The notes under the pieces are model-generated. The model saw only the letters and a list, made by a program, of their open reading frames with translations. It did no database searches and was not told the origin of the DNA. This document shows, piece by piece, positions 1 through 12,330 of a DNA stretch of 64,000 nt. Numbering within the stretch: position 1 is the first letter of the stretch; each line of letters starts with the position of its first letter. The translations under genes and the position numbers were made by a program. Origin of the DNA: Ligula intestinalis (taxonomy: Eukaryota > Platyhelminthes > Cestoda > Diphyllobothriidea > Diphyllobothriidae); NCBI GenBank assembly GCA_036362985.1, contig JAYGXS010000001.1, positions 34,644,237 to 34,708,236 on the forward strand, written 5' to 3'.

Positions 1-1077
1 GCTCCACCGACGCGCCCACGCTGGCAACTCCCAGGATGGCACAAGCAAACGAGAACAGTAGCGGTCTGCCTTTCTTAGTGGAGAAACCCAGCTCAGACTC
101 AATGGGGCTCATTTCACCAGAGGGTGATCAGTCGCCCCTTCTGTTAGCTGGTTTGCGTAATCGTGGGGGTAGCAGAAATACTAGTACTCCAGACAATGCC
201 GACGTTTCCGCGGAGTCCGGATTTATTGACGCTGGTGCGGCGCTGTCGGAACCCACGACATGTAGTTTACCTAAGGGCCGGAAGGGAGAGGACGGGGAGG
301 ACGATGGGGGGGTCTTAGCGCGTTCGAACGAAAAGCAGCCCCAGCATGTACAACCAAAGCCGCGCGCACCTCGCCAACGACGACAGAACGCAGATGCGGG
401 GATCGCGCCAGCTGACGGCAGCCCCGCATCAGCTCAACCAGACAGTGCCTCTGACAGGAATAGGCAAGTAACCCTTTTTGGACCCAGTGGGAAACGAATT
501 CAGCAGTCAGAGGAACCCCATGAGACTGACCAAACGCTCTCTGGTAGTAAGGATGGTCTACGGTCTGGACAAAGGGGTCTTAAACTCTCTGACCTGATGT
601 TCTCTGGGGCCAGCTTGGCACCCTACTCCGTAACCCAGCACGTTGAGCTGCATACATCTCCTCGAATGAATTCTATGGCAGGACAGTTGATGGCAAAAGA
701 CAACCAGTTCTCCGATTCTCTCTCTTCTATTAGCGAGGAGAGGTCACAAAACCTGGACCTGTCAGTGGAGCATCCGGGAGAACCCCAAGCCAGTGACCGG
801 AAGTCCTGCTTGTCTACTAAAGGACCACCTGGGGAAGGGGATTACGCGGCTAGAGAACGCAGTTCGAATGCCAGCAGTTCTGCCCAAAGTTCTCTGCCAC
901 ATCTTTCGGGCGAATCGGGAGCTGATGTTTTTGGTCCGCCAGACATGTTACCTCTGTTTGTTGTCTCCGAAGAGACTGGCCAGCATTCAGGCAATGAAAA
1001 ACGAAAGCCGATAGTCGGTAACTCAGAGTGGAGTCTAGAGGATATTGAGAGCCTGAGTCAGGTATCGAGTGAACCGA
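1..1077 (+). CDS. Internal or 5'-partial exon 1 of an unrecognised Ser-rich protein
   Basis: The frame is open from base 3 through the window edge, so the first ATG in view (36) need not be the start and coding probably continues to the left. About 358 residues are encoded. They are rich in Ser, Glu, Pro and Gly, with no membrane segment or recognisable domain, so this looks like a long disordered region. The exon ends at a strong donor (GTAAGT at 1078) in phase 1, and the frame carries on correctly in the exon at 1734-1820. Translation past 1077 becomes a low-complexity Ser/Leu tail over a CT-rich stretch, as expected of intron. Function unknown. The exon reading is seen in the sequence; joining it to the exons after 45 kb is inference from strand, style and phase. 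Confidence 0.72.
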
Positions 1078-1733
1078 GTAAGTCCCTGTTCTCTCGCTCT
1101 CTCTCTCTCTCTGTCTTGCATGCTTCTTTTTTCTCTCTTTCGGACTGTTTGCATGCATTCAGTGTTTATTTGCACGCTGTTAAGTGTTATAATAGGAAGG
1201 AGTAGATGCGATTCTTGATTTCTTTAGTGTGAAATGTGTCATGTTGCTAGAAAATGCATGATAATCCACACTTGCAACTTAAGTTGCTTTTTATTCCGAG
1301 CTGGAATCATATACCACTTTTTATAAGTAGGTAAACGTGGTATTTAACTCCAACTTACTCATTCAGCCCTTAAAACGGCAGCAGTCCCTGTCACGCTGTC
1401 TCTGACAGTATAATCTCATTTCTAAACACGTAGCTATGCCAAGATATATGTTCGGATGTTTTCAAGTCTGTAACTTTTATTCTACTAAGTCCTTTAGGTC
1501 CTTTGAGATTTGTGAATGATCAAGATGGACATGATCGCAGTTTTCATTTCACACAACTTGATCGGCAATCCTTTGCTAAAATTGACTCAGTTGCCTTTTC
1601 TGTCTTCCAATGAATATTATATGAAAGATAAACGTTTTCTCGAGATAGTTAAGAGGGAGATTATTGTTTTTTGTTTTATTCTGACAAAATCTCTTTTATT
1701 TTTGGATGGCCTTTTTGTCTGGTCTTCAAATAG

Positions 1734-1820
1734 ACTCACAGACGTCCTCCGTTATTCACATGCTACCGAAGGAAGGACCTCAAGATGACACGCCTACTAG
1801 AACTCCGGAACCACAGTCAG
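1734..1820 (+). CDS. Exon 2 of the same gene
   Basis: A short 87-nt exon preceded by a pyrimidine-rich run and an AAATAG acceptor, and followed by a GTAAGT donor at 1821. It enters and leaves in phase 1, so it can be skipped without shifting the frame. Joined to the preceding exon it reads NSQTSSVIHMLPKEGPQDD and continues through TPTRTPEPQS. This is polar and proline-rich, matching the character of exon 1. No domain is recognised. The next exon I can support in the same strand, phase and style is about 43.7 kb downstream; smaller exons in between may have been missed. Confidence 0.62.
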
Positions 1821-2586
1821 GTAAGTTGGGCTGCTTAAAAATGTTTCCATTATGCTATAAATATTTCACCGGCTGGGAGAAAGTACTAATGTACGCGCGT
1901 TAATACGTCACAAAAACTTATAGTTCCTGTTTAATCGCCTACTAAATAATTACTAGTAGGTATGTTATTGCCATTAAATAATTCTGGGTGACAGTGCAAA
2001 CCGAAAAGGATCCAACTAAAGGCAAACGGGGGCCGGACTGCGAGCATACCGTCCCCCAACTTTCGATCGCCACTGTGCGTTTACGTAGATGTTGCTATTC
2101 ATTGATTTGACTGTACGACGGAATACTTGTGTGCGTAGGCTTCAAGACAAATTAACAAATATAGACTTTCAGTAGGAAGTTCAATGTAGCTGTCATTTTG
2201 GCCGGATGATCAGTGACACGTCATCAGTACAATAAATGCTCGGTCGAACAATGGGCCGGCCTTGGTTATCAGCACTAATTTACAAGAGTAGAGGGTGTGG
2301 TGGCAACCTTTATCAAGACATAAATACAGAAATACAAATAGATGTACGCTTATCAGCCAAAGTTAATGTAAATTTAAGAAGTCAAGTCAAGAAGCAATCT
2401 ATCCAGGAGGCTTGCACTCCAGAATTGGCCTTAGACAATCGCACAGAAATTAAGAAGCTGAAAAGCGCGTATTTAAACGCGGCAGCCTCGATCTAGACCT
2501 CCGGGAGTAGGATGGACCACTGTGGGTAGAATTTTTAACTGATGTTTAAACATCGTTTCCCAGGTACAAATTTGAAGACAGCGTAT

Positions 2587-2638
2587 GAAGCAGAATTTAA
2601 TGGCACCATAAATTTCGCGAGCACTCATCAGCCGCTTC
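2587..2638 (-). ncRNA. Hammerhead ribozyme (complete type I fold), PLE-associated
   Basis: On the - strand all hammerhead core bases are present and in order. Stem I is GAAGCGG paired with CTGCTTC (7 of 7 pairs, one G-T). The CTGATGA core is at 2631-2625. Stem II is GTGCTCGC (2 pairs, GCTC loop). GAAA is at 2616-2613. Stem III is ATTTATGG paired with CCATTAAAT (8 pairs, one bulged T). U16.1 is T at 2595 and H17 is T at 2594, so self-cleavage is predicted between 2594 and 2593. It lies about 320 nt downstream, on the same strand, of a Penelope-like GIY-YIG endonuclease frame. PLEs in animals are known to carry hammerheads in their terminal repeats. Activity is inferred; the two-pair stem II is the weakest part. 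Confidence 0.78.
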
Positions 2639-2963
2639 CGCTCGCTGCATCAACAGAATAACAAATGATAAATTACAGAATTGAATTCATACAGAAAAAT
2701 CGATCCAAAACATCAAGGTCACTTGAGTTAGCCAAGAGGCAATCAATAAAGTAGGAATTCAAACATTGTGGGCAGCAAAAAAAACGCAGTAAACCGTCTA
2801 AGGCAAAAACATCTAAGGCAAACATGTGGGAAGGGGGTGGGTAAACAAGGAGCCGGTGCTACCACGGCAGGGTTAGGTTCACCACATGATCCAGTTGTTT
2901 ACATAGGTCAGGTTTAAACCGCCTTATGTATGCTGCCTCCAGGTAGCGTAAGATACGAGTTGT

Positions 2964-3341
2964 TCATGCCCGAACAAGTACTCGGAAGGATGTTTTAGGG
3001 TCAACAGAATGACCCGTATCCAATATGTGTTCAGTGATAGAAGAACGGGGAGTCCTATTCTCTTGCCTTAATAACCAACTCGGTAAGTGCTCTTTTGCTC
3101 TGGCTGCCAATTGCCGTTGTGTTCGTCCTATGTACTTGCATCCGCAAGTGCATGAAAATTGGTAAACAACATTAGAAGTGGCGTACAACGGCAAGGCATC
3201 CTTCGCAGTTGGAATAGGAAGGGTCTTCACGGAGTTGCAAAATACAAGCTCAGCTGCAAAATAGGTCCTTTCAATGGTATTGCGTAAACGTCTCACCATC
3301 ATGAGATGTTGTTGCAGCGATTTACATATAATTTTGCTCAT
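2964..3341 (-). pseudogene. Penelope-like element, GIY-YIG endonuclease domain (fragment)
   Basis: A 125-residue open frame matching the C-terminal endonuclease of Penelope-like retroelements. It shows the variant GIY-YIG signature as NVVYQF at residues 57-62 and KYIG at 69-72, an adjacent Arg73, a helix with Arg81 and Glu84 (the usual catalytic Arg/Glu region), and the family-typical tail ITEHILDTGHSVDPKTSFRV. PLE endonucleases normally follow a reverse transcriptase; I see no upstream RT frame on this strand, so the copy is 5'-truncated or decayed. The first 50 residues resemble the RT-EN linker. A hammerhead ribozyme lies 3' of it on the same strand. The frame itself is uninterrupted, so decay may be recent. 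Confidence 0.8.
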
Positions 3342-4029
3342 GGAAGGGTTACATGTTAATAATAATCCACCGGCATGGACACTTGAAGTACTACAGCGTC
3401 AACCAATTGGGATATTCAAGCAGGTGAAGAAGACAATTCTATTTTAATCTTTAAAACCCGTATTTCACGATTTCTGTCGAGGCAACTAATAAAGGATAAA
3501 GTATTGTGCATGATTAATATGTCCAAGGGGAAGAAATTTTACTGCGCAGATGCGCATCTATTTAAAAGAATATTTTTCGAAGATTTCACATGTACAGTCA
3601 CAACTTGTAGTTTGATACATTTCAAATTCCGATAGTGTTTTAACAGAAGGATTTTGAACTCCGTATTCACTTTGGGCTCCCATCCTGGTTCAGGATTGAG
3701 AATTCCAGTCTCACAACACAGTCCCCTCGGATAAAAGTCAAAATTGGCAAGAAGCGGATAATCCACGGTGTATTATTTTTCAGTCAAGTAAATAATCGAC
3801 TGCCATCTGCTAACCGGGGAGCTTGCAGACTGGCAGACATTTCCCATCTGATGCCAGATTTGACAAGAAGTTAATTCGCTCGCACGAGAGAGGACTTTAT
3901 TTGCCTTATCATATGTGCCCACTCTTCAAACCCACATCTCATACAGCAGTTGATGAAGGAGGCAGACGCGCAGGGGATGCAGTTGCTACACGACCACACA
4001 CATTCTAAAAGTAGTAGCTCAAGTATTTA

Positions 4030-4335
4030 GTGTAGTTGTTCGTACCTGGTGTGGTAGCAGCATGGCCGGTCGCAACCAAACCGCCAATGACCGTGAACTC
4101 GCTACCAGTGCTGCTGATTGGCGTGATCAGTTCCCTTTCGTTCACTAGAAGCGCGCTCCCTGTCTTACTTGGCAGTCTATACAGCCAAAATCGTAGCACT
4201 GAATGGGCAGAGGACTGATTGTTGGCGTTTTGTTTTGATGGACTCAGGTCCTGAGAACCATAATTCAAACGGTTTGCGGTGGGGCGATTGCCATATTTTG
4301 CAATAACTTCAAGTCTGTCAGTATATTCTGTACAG
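4030..4335. repeat. Dispersed repeat family B, copy 1
   Basis: Shares several blocks in the same order with 9222-9450: GCTACCAGTG, GATTGGCGTGATC, CAGCCAAA followed by CGTAGCACTGAAT, and a GAACCATAA block. About 200 bp aligns by eye at roughly 70-75%. No coding potential or tRNA-like box is seen. The family is not recognised. Confidence 0.5.
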
Positions 4336-4849
4336 TAGAAATGGAGAATAGATTAGAGATTTGCTTGTCAGACCGCCCGTCCATCCAATAAGATGGCTTT
4401 GTTCGAAGTGATGTCTGGCGGCAGTCATCCGAGTGGCCACCTAAAGCTTTCCTTCTCTTAGTCAGCCTTGAAGGTGACTGGTCAGACCGGGCCCCAAGTG
4501 ACGAGGCCGAATAATCTGCTGCCACACGAGAAGAAACGCCTAGAACCGTTTACGGGATCTAGTATAATTACAGTCAAAGCAACTACCTCCGAGAGACAGG
4601 AACATAAATCTGAGCACAGAGATTCTAATAGGCCTCAACCCTTGGTAGGAATGCCACGGAATTGCAAATAGTGAGTGAATAAACGTTATCTACACGCACC
4701 TTCAAGCTTGACAGCACTAAAATAACTACGAGCATTGACATCCGCGCCCGCCACAGGGTACTATAACTATGGTTCTCTGGACCGCAGTCCATCAACTAGC
4801 ACTCACGATCTGCCCTGTAGGCTACGACTTTGGCTTGAGAGAGTGATCA

Positions 4850-5040
4850 GTCAAGTAGGAAGTACGCTGGTTGGCAATTAAACCGTCGTATCCGATGAGG
4901 TCTACTGTGTGCCCTACAGCCAGGTGGTGCAGGGACGGTGACTTGCGTGCGAATTAAATCATAGTGAGAATGCAGTTGCGTGGCAGCTACTACACATTCT
5001 CTTCCTTCCCCACCTGGGCTCGAGGTCATGACTAAATCCA
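4850..5040 (-). repeat. Dispersed repeat family E, copy 1
   Basis: Reverse complement of a block also present at 35640-35780, 53590-53720 and 54840-54970. It has a GGAAGGAAGAG start, a middle region with a variable pyrimidine/AT spacer, then CACAGGTCACCGTC, a CT-rich block and GTGGACC. The copies differ by 25-35%, so this is old. No protein is recognised. Confidence 0.45.
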
Positions 5041-5814
5041 AAAAAACGAAGGCTGCATAGGGTGTGGATGGCAGGTGCGGCCGGAGCCGTCTCTAAACGT
5101 GCCGCCCCATGCGGCTCAAATCCCACGCAGTCGAAGTGTCCTAGAGCCTACATTAAGGAAGAGCCCTCGCAGCCTGACTCTCATTCCACCCGCCCGCCGG
5201 TCAGTCAGTCACAGCACACGAAAAGGAAACCACAGCAGACGTGTCTTTGTCGCGTTCCCACCCGCCCTCACGGCTGTCAAGGTCTGCTACACCAATCTCC
5301 CTACGGTGAATCGATCTCCCCTCCTGTCCATTTCTGTTTTTCACGACGGAGCAGCCCCTCCCAACCACGCTGCTCCGACTCCTCCTCCTCCTCCTCGCCG
5401 CCGGGATTGAGGCCAATCCGGCGGGACTCCTGATCTAACAAGGGCTACTAGCCAGCCAGCACAATAACACACACTGAGCTGATAGCGCCGTCCGATTTAT
5501 CCTTCGATTGACAATTATTCAGGGCAGGGCTCTTTACGTTCCATGATAGCTTCAAATGCGTCAGGTTGTTTACCGTGAGAAAAGTGCACTGACCCGTTAA
5601 CCGGCATCTCATTCCGAGACTCCGGACACCATCCAAACCGGTCAGTTAAACGCTACGCGGAATGGGCGCAGCCGTGTTGATATGCCTGATAACTTCGTAT
5701 GCGTTCACCATATACATGACCTGTCTCCGCTCTCCCCCCCCCCAAACATAAGCACCTCAATTTTTACACAATAAGGGGTAGGCGGCTAATAGCTCGCATG
5801 TGTGAGAATGCCAA

Positions 5815-6020
5815 AGGTCACGCTAAGAAGGAGCCATTGCAGTTCGACTCTCAGACCACCAGTCGGCTACTGCACACAAACTCGCATTGGGCTGACTGCG
5901 AGTTCTAAGTTCAATGGTCAGTTGGCAAACTTCCAAGCCACGGCGCTTAGTGCACCGCAATAGTCTCGGGCTCAGATTACACCTGAAGCCGAGGAACCCC
6001 ATGAAGGAAGATTCAAAAAG
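5815..6020 (+). repeat. Dispersed repeat family C, copy 1
   Basis: Contains the family blocks AGGAGCCATTGCAG, GACTCTCAG, GTCAGTTGGC, CCAAGCCACGGC and TTAGTGCACC. Matching copies lie at 26130-26345, 59575-59695, 60570-60700 and 60745-60870, all on the + strand. Element type unknown; it has no tRNA boxes that I can see. Confidence 0.5.
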
Positions 6021-6734
6021 TATACTTCCTTCTCCCGTGGGAGGTGCCATTTGCATAAATGCGTTGTGTGCTGTACGGCATGATCGTGTATGATGTAAAT
6101 GTTGGTACGCGGGGTAGCATTGCTTCCGGTGGCGGGATTTTCGAACTTAAGTGTCGATCATGCCAATCAGCAACATTGTTCTCGGAGTCGCGACCCTTGA
6201 CGGCTCAGGTGCTAGCAACCAAGTTCTCAATGCTTCACCTAGTTCGAAATCATTTTGCGAGTGTTGATTCTCCTTACTGCTGACTGCTCCTTTCAGCTTG
6301 CCTTTGCAGATCCCGTTCAGCGTTTTCTCTTTCATATAAATTTTACTATAGGCCTTCGCAAATTGAAATCCCTCTCTTCCTCTTCTTTGTCTTTGTAACA
6401 TGAAAATGGCCTTATTTTTCGGAGAGCCTGTGCCTTTAGACGTTTTGAAAAACCTCTTCGTTTTGGCGACTTGACCTGTATGTCTGGCTTTCGTGTGCGC
6501 GTCTTTTCTTTGTTTGAGACACTTCGTACTCTTTTCTTGGCGGAATGCACTTTTTAGCCCAACAAATCGATGGGCCTGCTCGCACGAGCATGTTTGCTCA
6601 CTGCGCGATCCTTTGTCGGGTAGGACTAACGCTGCTGCGATAAAATCTATATAAGTGCAGGGCTCGGCCTCAGTTTTCGAGATTAGTCACATTAGCTCTC
6701 GACCATTGGATATCATCGTGCTTTCATGGTGTGG

Positions 6735-7070
6735 TTAGCATCTGGTCTGCCGTTCTGACTGTCTTGAGGATGAGACATGCGCATCCGATTGAAAACGGAG
6801 TAATTTCATGCGGTGGAATGGTTCAAAAAGTTTACAGCTGCCGTTAGATGAGCTTGGTCGTGATGCGATGGATAAAAGGTTTCGTACGTATCCCGAGTTC
6901 GACACAAACGTTTTTAAAGTTGCAAAAGTTTCCATCAGAGAATTCAGAAGAGCATTTCGCGAGCATAAGTAAGCCTTCGATAAATTCTAATTAGGCCGGT
7001 ACATTTATATGGGAACGGAATATAAGTTAAACATAGGGTCAATCATGTTCGTCAAACGATATTTATAGGA
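6735..7070 (+). repeat. PLE-derived non-coding segment, copy 1
   Basis: The stretch around 6890-7060 matches the left arm of the inverted repeat at 41 kb. Shared blocks are TTTTAAAGTTGC, AGAATTCA, GTAAGCCTTC, GGCCGGT or GAGCCGGT, and ATATGGGAACGG followed by TAGAAGTTAAA or TATAAGTTAAA. At 41 kb this block flanks a GIY-YIG fragment, so a Penelope-like origin is likely. Confidence 0.45.
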
Positions 7071-7899
7071 AATATAAGCCAGTTTGATTTGGGTATACAT
7101 TCGTACGCTTAAGTCGTTTGGGTCTTATGTTAGGCACAAAGATAACCGATAGAGAAGAGGGCAAAATGTGCAGGAAGAGTCGCGTAGGCATTATGACATC
7201 CAGCTTTTGTTTATCTACCAGCCGAGGGGCGTCGTGTCTGGTGGCGTAGGCTCTGTCGGCCGAGGGTGTGAGAAAGGGACATATTCAATTGGCGCTTGGG
7301 CAGCCACGACTACCTGGACGCACGTGTGTGTGTGTCCGAGTGGAAGTCGGTCAAGTCCCTGCAAGTCATCGCGTCTGAAAGCGCTGATTGAGTTAGTAGA
7401 CGACCTTGAGGAAGTTGGCCTTCAACAAGGACGGCGGACAAAGCAATTTTGGGCGTCGGCTACGCGGCTAATAAACTAGGCCTAAATAGCAACGTACGAG
7501 CAATGGGGGTCAGTAAGTAGGGGGGAGATAAATCCGAGTGGAGGTGGTGAAGCCATTAATTAACACAAATAGGTCAACACTTTTGATGGACACGGACCTA
7601 TCTTGTAACGGAAACAATGTCTGGTTGTCATCTCTATGTGGAGGCGTATTGTTTTAAGTTGTCATTTTATGAATGGGTCTTAACACTAAAAAACGCCTTG
7701 TGGTGCCGCGACAGGGTAGTTATATTTTGATGTTTCAGTCGCATAGTCGCCGCGTGATGCAACCACTAACCGCCGCCACTTCGATCGCTATCACTCTTCG
7801 AAGGACAACTTATGATAGTTCTAAGTCACTCAAATTAACAGCATTAAGTTAGTATAATTTAAATGCTGCTGTCTCCTTGCAACAGATGCTTGCTATATA

Positions 7900-8090
7900 G
7901 ACCCATCTAAAGAAATTACCGACACAGACAAAGAAGCCTGGAGTGGTCATTTCTAGGTCATTAGCCGTCATCAACCAGCCAAACCCAGTCCTAGATGATG
8001 CACCAACTGAGGCTCGAACCCGCAAACTGTTAATTAGAAATTCAAAGCCCTAACTATTGGACCAGGAGCTCGCTGCCTTGCCGGTTTAGA
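7900..8090 (-). repeat. tRNA-headed SINE-like repeat with hammerhead module, copy 1
   Basis: Reading the - strand, a tRNA-like head (A-box-like region near 8060-8040, B box GGGTTCGAGCC near 8022-8012) is followed by a hammerhead-like module at 7980-7936. Stem I strands are GGCTGG and CCAGGC. The core here is TTGATGA, with the essential first C changed to T, so this copy should be catalytically dead. Stem II loops through TAAT, and GAAA is intact. Confidence 0.6.
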
Positions 8091-8169
8091 TAGAGGTTAC
8101 CCGTCGTATCACGTGACTTGAGTGTCGTCTTCGGAAGGCATGCTGGAACGGGTAAAAACCTGTTGCGAC

Positions 8170-8500
8170 AACTTAAACCACAAACAAACTCCAGGCACCA
8201 TGCCCTTCAGGCCCGGTCCTGAATAGAAAGAGAATTTGGACGCCAGAGCAGACGGTACTGTCTTCTACACAGAAGGATTGGAGAACATGTCGGAGCAAGT
8301 TGGCAGCCGGAGAGTTGTGTTGCTGTCGTAGTACCTTAAGCGCTGACATGTCTGAGACCGCCTTGAAGTTGCCTGCGTAGTCGTGCTTGGTTGAGAATAA
8401 GACTGCTACAGGTACGCGCGAGAGGCGCAACGTTGAAACAGGAGTCCAGGGTCGGGCTAATACAAGTCCACGGGCGTGACTGTTAAAGTTGTGGGAATTC
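8170..8500. repeat. Dispersed repeat family D, diverged copy
   Basis: Shares AGGCCCGGTCCT, GTCTTCTACACAGAAG and GGAGAACA blocks with 59065-59300, and the CCCGGTCC block with 36475-36560 and 61425-61480. Nothing coding is supported. Confidence 0.4.
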
Positions 8501-9221
8501 ACTTATCCAAATAGACTGGCGGACTGATTAATTTTCCGGCCGTCGCACCAGGTTCTAGAACTACTAGTTGATTGGTACAAATATTACTCTATTGACCTTT
8601 CTATCCAACATCTGGGAAATACTTAGACTTGTTGCAAGAAAGAGCTGTTTATCTACTAGTGTTTACGAGACAATCGGCCGTCGAAGTACTAATCTGGTTC
8701 ATGCAGCCTGGACATTATGTCGTAGTTCATTCACCGCAAGCAATGAGAGCCACTACTATTCCCGAGTAGGCCTGGTGGTGGCATGTGCATGAATTGTATG
8801 AAACATAATTCCATAGAATCCCTTTTGTTCTTTACTTCCACGCCCACAGCGTACCAATGGCCCAACGCAACCAAGTCGAATAAAAAAATTGGCAAGAAGC
8901 AGAGCATCCGTGTCATCTTTTTTCGGCCAAGTGAAATGTCAGCCTACAGCCGCTTGCAGACTGGTATAAAGTCCTCCTCTTCTGTTCTTCCAATTCAGCG
9001 TTCCCTTACCTCTTCATAGAAGTAGGGTCAAATTGGACAGGACGCAAACTTGGTCGCAGTACGAATGAATTACTCCGCCTGCTATCCACACTCACGTCAC
9101 AGAGGGTAATCGATAAACTCATCGGAAACGCGAAGGCTGTAGTTTCTACGTGACCAAAAACACGTTAGAGCGCACGCATTCATCGCATATCTGCGTACTC
9201 GGTTGCATGCATAAATGGCCA

Positions 9222-9450
9222 CGACGCCGCTACCAGTGTTGCCGATTGGCGTGATCGACACTCTCGTGCACCAAAACGGCCACCGGAAGCAACGTCACCC
9301 CACGTGCGCGCTTCTCGCTTGACTTAGCATTCTGTCCAGCCAAAGGCGTAGCACTGAATAGGTAGGACGCAGATCGTGGATGGTAGACTACGGACAGGTG
9401 AACCATAACTCGAGCAACTTGCAGTGGGAGCATTTTTAAACTCGTAATCA
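9222..9450. repeat. Dispersed repeat family B, copy 2
   Basis: Aligns with 4085-4270 in the same orientation, including GCTACCAGTG, GATTGGCGTGATCG, CAGCCAAAGGCGTAGCACTG and GAACCATAAC. See copy 1. Confidence 0.5.
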
Positions 9451-10485
9451 CTCTGGCTTGAATGCACGTTTGGATTCCGTCAGCTTAGTACAGTTTGGGG
9501 CGTATTCGACTTTCTGTGTTCAGATTAATTTTCCTATCTCTTCGAGGCAGTCGCTTTTACTGCAATTATATTTGAGCCCGTTGACGTTTCCGGACGTTTC
9601 TTCTCGTGTGTGGCGGCAGATTTTTCTACCTCATCACTTGGTGCCTGACGGTTGTCTTTTGTCTGCGCATAAACTCGATTCTAATTGGCAAGTAAAGGCG
9701 TCTGGCGATCTCCGAGGCGTTCTTCGAGTACGTAAACGCTCACTCAAGTTAGGCGCCGATGTGGTTTGGTCTCTCTTTTGGTCTTTCCCTGCACCTGTTG
9801 ACTAGGTTGCTCGGGTGTCCACTCACTGATATTGTTCTTGAACAGTGTTGTCTTCTATTTCACTGTAGTGCCTTAGTGCTTCCATAGAAAGTCCCCGTTC
9901 AACTGCCTTCTTGACTGTTTGGTGATGAAACCCAGTGCTTGCATTGTATATGCCATCGTCCTAAACACATTGAGTGGTAGGCTATCATAATTATTGAAAC
10001 CGGTGGAGATATCAAGAAGAGCCATCCACTTGATGTCTACCTCCTCTATCATGAAGCCTACCTCAGGCTATACGGACTTGAGACGCTGATATTACTCGCT
10101 GAGAGATTATTGGTTCAATCAACTCTCCACGTCCAGTATAACTATATCGACTATGCGGACAGCAGTCTAAATCCGCTCCCAGAAAGCCGCCGTTGCCGCT
10201 AGAAACGAGCAGGCGGGTTCTAGGAGGCAATTCAGAAAAAGCGGATACAATCACCGGAACGAGTTTATTACCCCATCATTTCGGAGTTTCAATCGCACCC
10301 ATCATCAGAGACGGCCGCTGAAAGGTGTAATAGAAGCACAAGGTACGCAGTATTTATAGGCCGCAGTTGCCGGGTGACCATATGCCCACAATAATTAGCG
10401 GTACTCGTGCTCCGCGCTTGTCAGTCGGTACACGGGTCGTTAATTGCCGTTATTTCATCACCACTGTCGATTCTTGGCGTGAAAA

Positions 10486-10836
10486 TTGTTCAGCCATTTG
10501 GCTCGCTGTCCACCTGACAACTGGTCACCTGCACCATCGCTGCCCTTCCTCGACGTACTCGTCATGCGATCTCCCGACGGCACCATAGAAACGAGGTTCT
10601 ACAGAAAAGCAACGAACACCCCACAGCTTCTTAGTTTTCACAGCAACCATCCGATGGCTCACAAACGAAGCTGTGTGAGAACGCTGTTCAAAAGAATCCA
10701 GACTCATTGCAGTAACCCGGAAGAAAGAGCACGTGAGGCCCCACATCTGCGAGACCAGATTGTGCAGAATGGCTATCCTAAAACCTTCATAGGCCGATGC
10801 CTACGTGCCCACCCTCCGAGGACCCAAAGAGTACCA
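10486..10836 (+). pseudogene. Penelope-like element, C-terminal part of the reverse transcriptase
   Basis: An open frame reads LPFLDVLVMRSPDGTIETRF, then YRKATNTPQLLSFHSNHPMA and HKRSCVRTLFKRIQTHCSNP, then a run ending in IVQNGYP. This order is characteristic of the PLE reverse transcriptase downstream of its YVDD box, and a parallel stretch occurs in the PLE at 50.7-50.9 kb. The YVDD palm itself is missing, and the frame drifts off family after about 10836, so the copy is truncated at both ends. No endonuclease follows. The + orientation is clear from the protein match. Confidence 0.72.
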
Positions 10837-10999
10837 CGAGTCGACGGCGAAACCCCACAATTATTGATTTTATGCCCATTCAAATTTTGGCTGTTTTGTG
10901 CACACGCCAGAACTAGCCACCCCATTTGTTGCTGCTTTCCCTACTCTGACTATGGGCTCCTGCAGGAGCCCGAAAGCTCAGGCTAATAAAATGATTATT

Positions 11000-12330
11000 C
11001 CAGTGTTCGAAAATTCCTCTTCTTCTCAAAAAAGCTAATAATTTTGCGTACGCCTAGAGAGATTGCGTATGATCAGCAGTCACAGTGGAAGTGAGCAATC
11101 GATACAACCTTGGGGACTACGACCCGGAGGTGAACAACCGAACACCCAGCCAGGTAGCCAATCGGAATGACGCATCACTCGCCTATGCAGCTTCTTTACG
11201 ATATCTGCAGAAGTGGGACGCGGCGGTGGCGGACAGACTTTGGACTTAGAGGGGCCCACTGTCTTCGCTGTGCGTTAGGGAGCACGCGGCGAGATGATGT
11301 GAGGGATCCCTCGGTCGGCTAGTGCCGCTGGAAACTGCAATAAATAACAGCAAAAAGAGAGTATTTTTGTCACGAGACCGCCGTCAGACACTTTTGTAAG
11401 ATGTGTATGGTCTGTCAAAAACTGCTAACCCCGGAGTTCTGACCCGTCATGGTTAGAGGAATTGGGGCAAGCCGGTCCAACTCGGACATCCGAGCAGGAC
11501 GTTCAGACCAGACACCAGCGGAGACAAAAATTTATCCTTCCGGATCGGCCTTTGGCTTGTTTCCTGCCCTCAGCTGCTGAAATTACCCAAAGCGGCACGT
11601 GCCCCCCAACAATGTGTGTGGTGTACGCACCGAAGTGAGGCTACTACACGACACCACCCAACAGATTACCTTATTCCGTTGTCCGAGTATGGGTTCAGTC
11701 GAGGACCCCACCCTCACTCGGCTGGAGTCGCCATTTAGGTGGTCTCCAAGCTTCCAGTTGCTATTGTCACGCTGCGACCTCGCCGTATATTCGCTGCGTT
11801 GCCAGTCTTCAAAACATCCTCAGCAAACAAATCGCAAGGCCCCTGGACAGAACCCTAGAGACCGCCTAGCGCTATACTAACGGAATGAGCTGCTCCTAAC
11901 CAATTAAATCATTATGATGATCCCCGCCGTAGACCCATCTTCGCGTCACGTAAAGGTCCAAACTGCCCAGCCCGCCACCCCGCACAAGGCGATCACGATG
12001 ACACACATCAGCCGCGTCATTGGCCAGAGATATACTGGTACAGGCGGCCTGTCCCCCTTGGCCGACTACGGGCAGGAACCACACGCCGCGCGTCCGACGT
12101 GCGGACGTCAAAAAACCTACCACGAGAACGTCCTCCCTCCCTCCTCGCGCTGCGCACGCCGACGTCCACACACCACACACAACTGCCTGTCTGATAATGA
12201 ACGACCGAAAAAAATTGTTTGCCATAACTACTTTTCAATAGTAAAAAGGCGACTTTAGCAGAACTAAGAGATATATTAGCACAAAAACAGAAGCTCCGAA
12301 TAAATGGAGCTATAGAAAAAGATACAGGAC
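11000..12330. other. No gene recognised
   Basis: Short frames at 11599-11880 and around 11900-12260 overlap each other on both strands with biased composition and no motif. I see no confident feature between the PLE fragment and the peroxiredoxin gene. Confidence 0.5.

Noticed and set aside
850..1158. Open frames antisense to or overlapping exon 1
   Set aside because: Arise opposite a real coding exon and a CT-rich intron start; no independent support.
10280..10325. CTGATGA and GAAAC on the - strand near the 10.5-kb PLE
   Set aside because: Stem II does not pair, the U16.1 position is C and stem I fails. The strand is also opposite to the nearby RT. At best a decayed relative.
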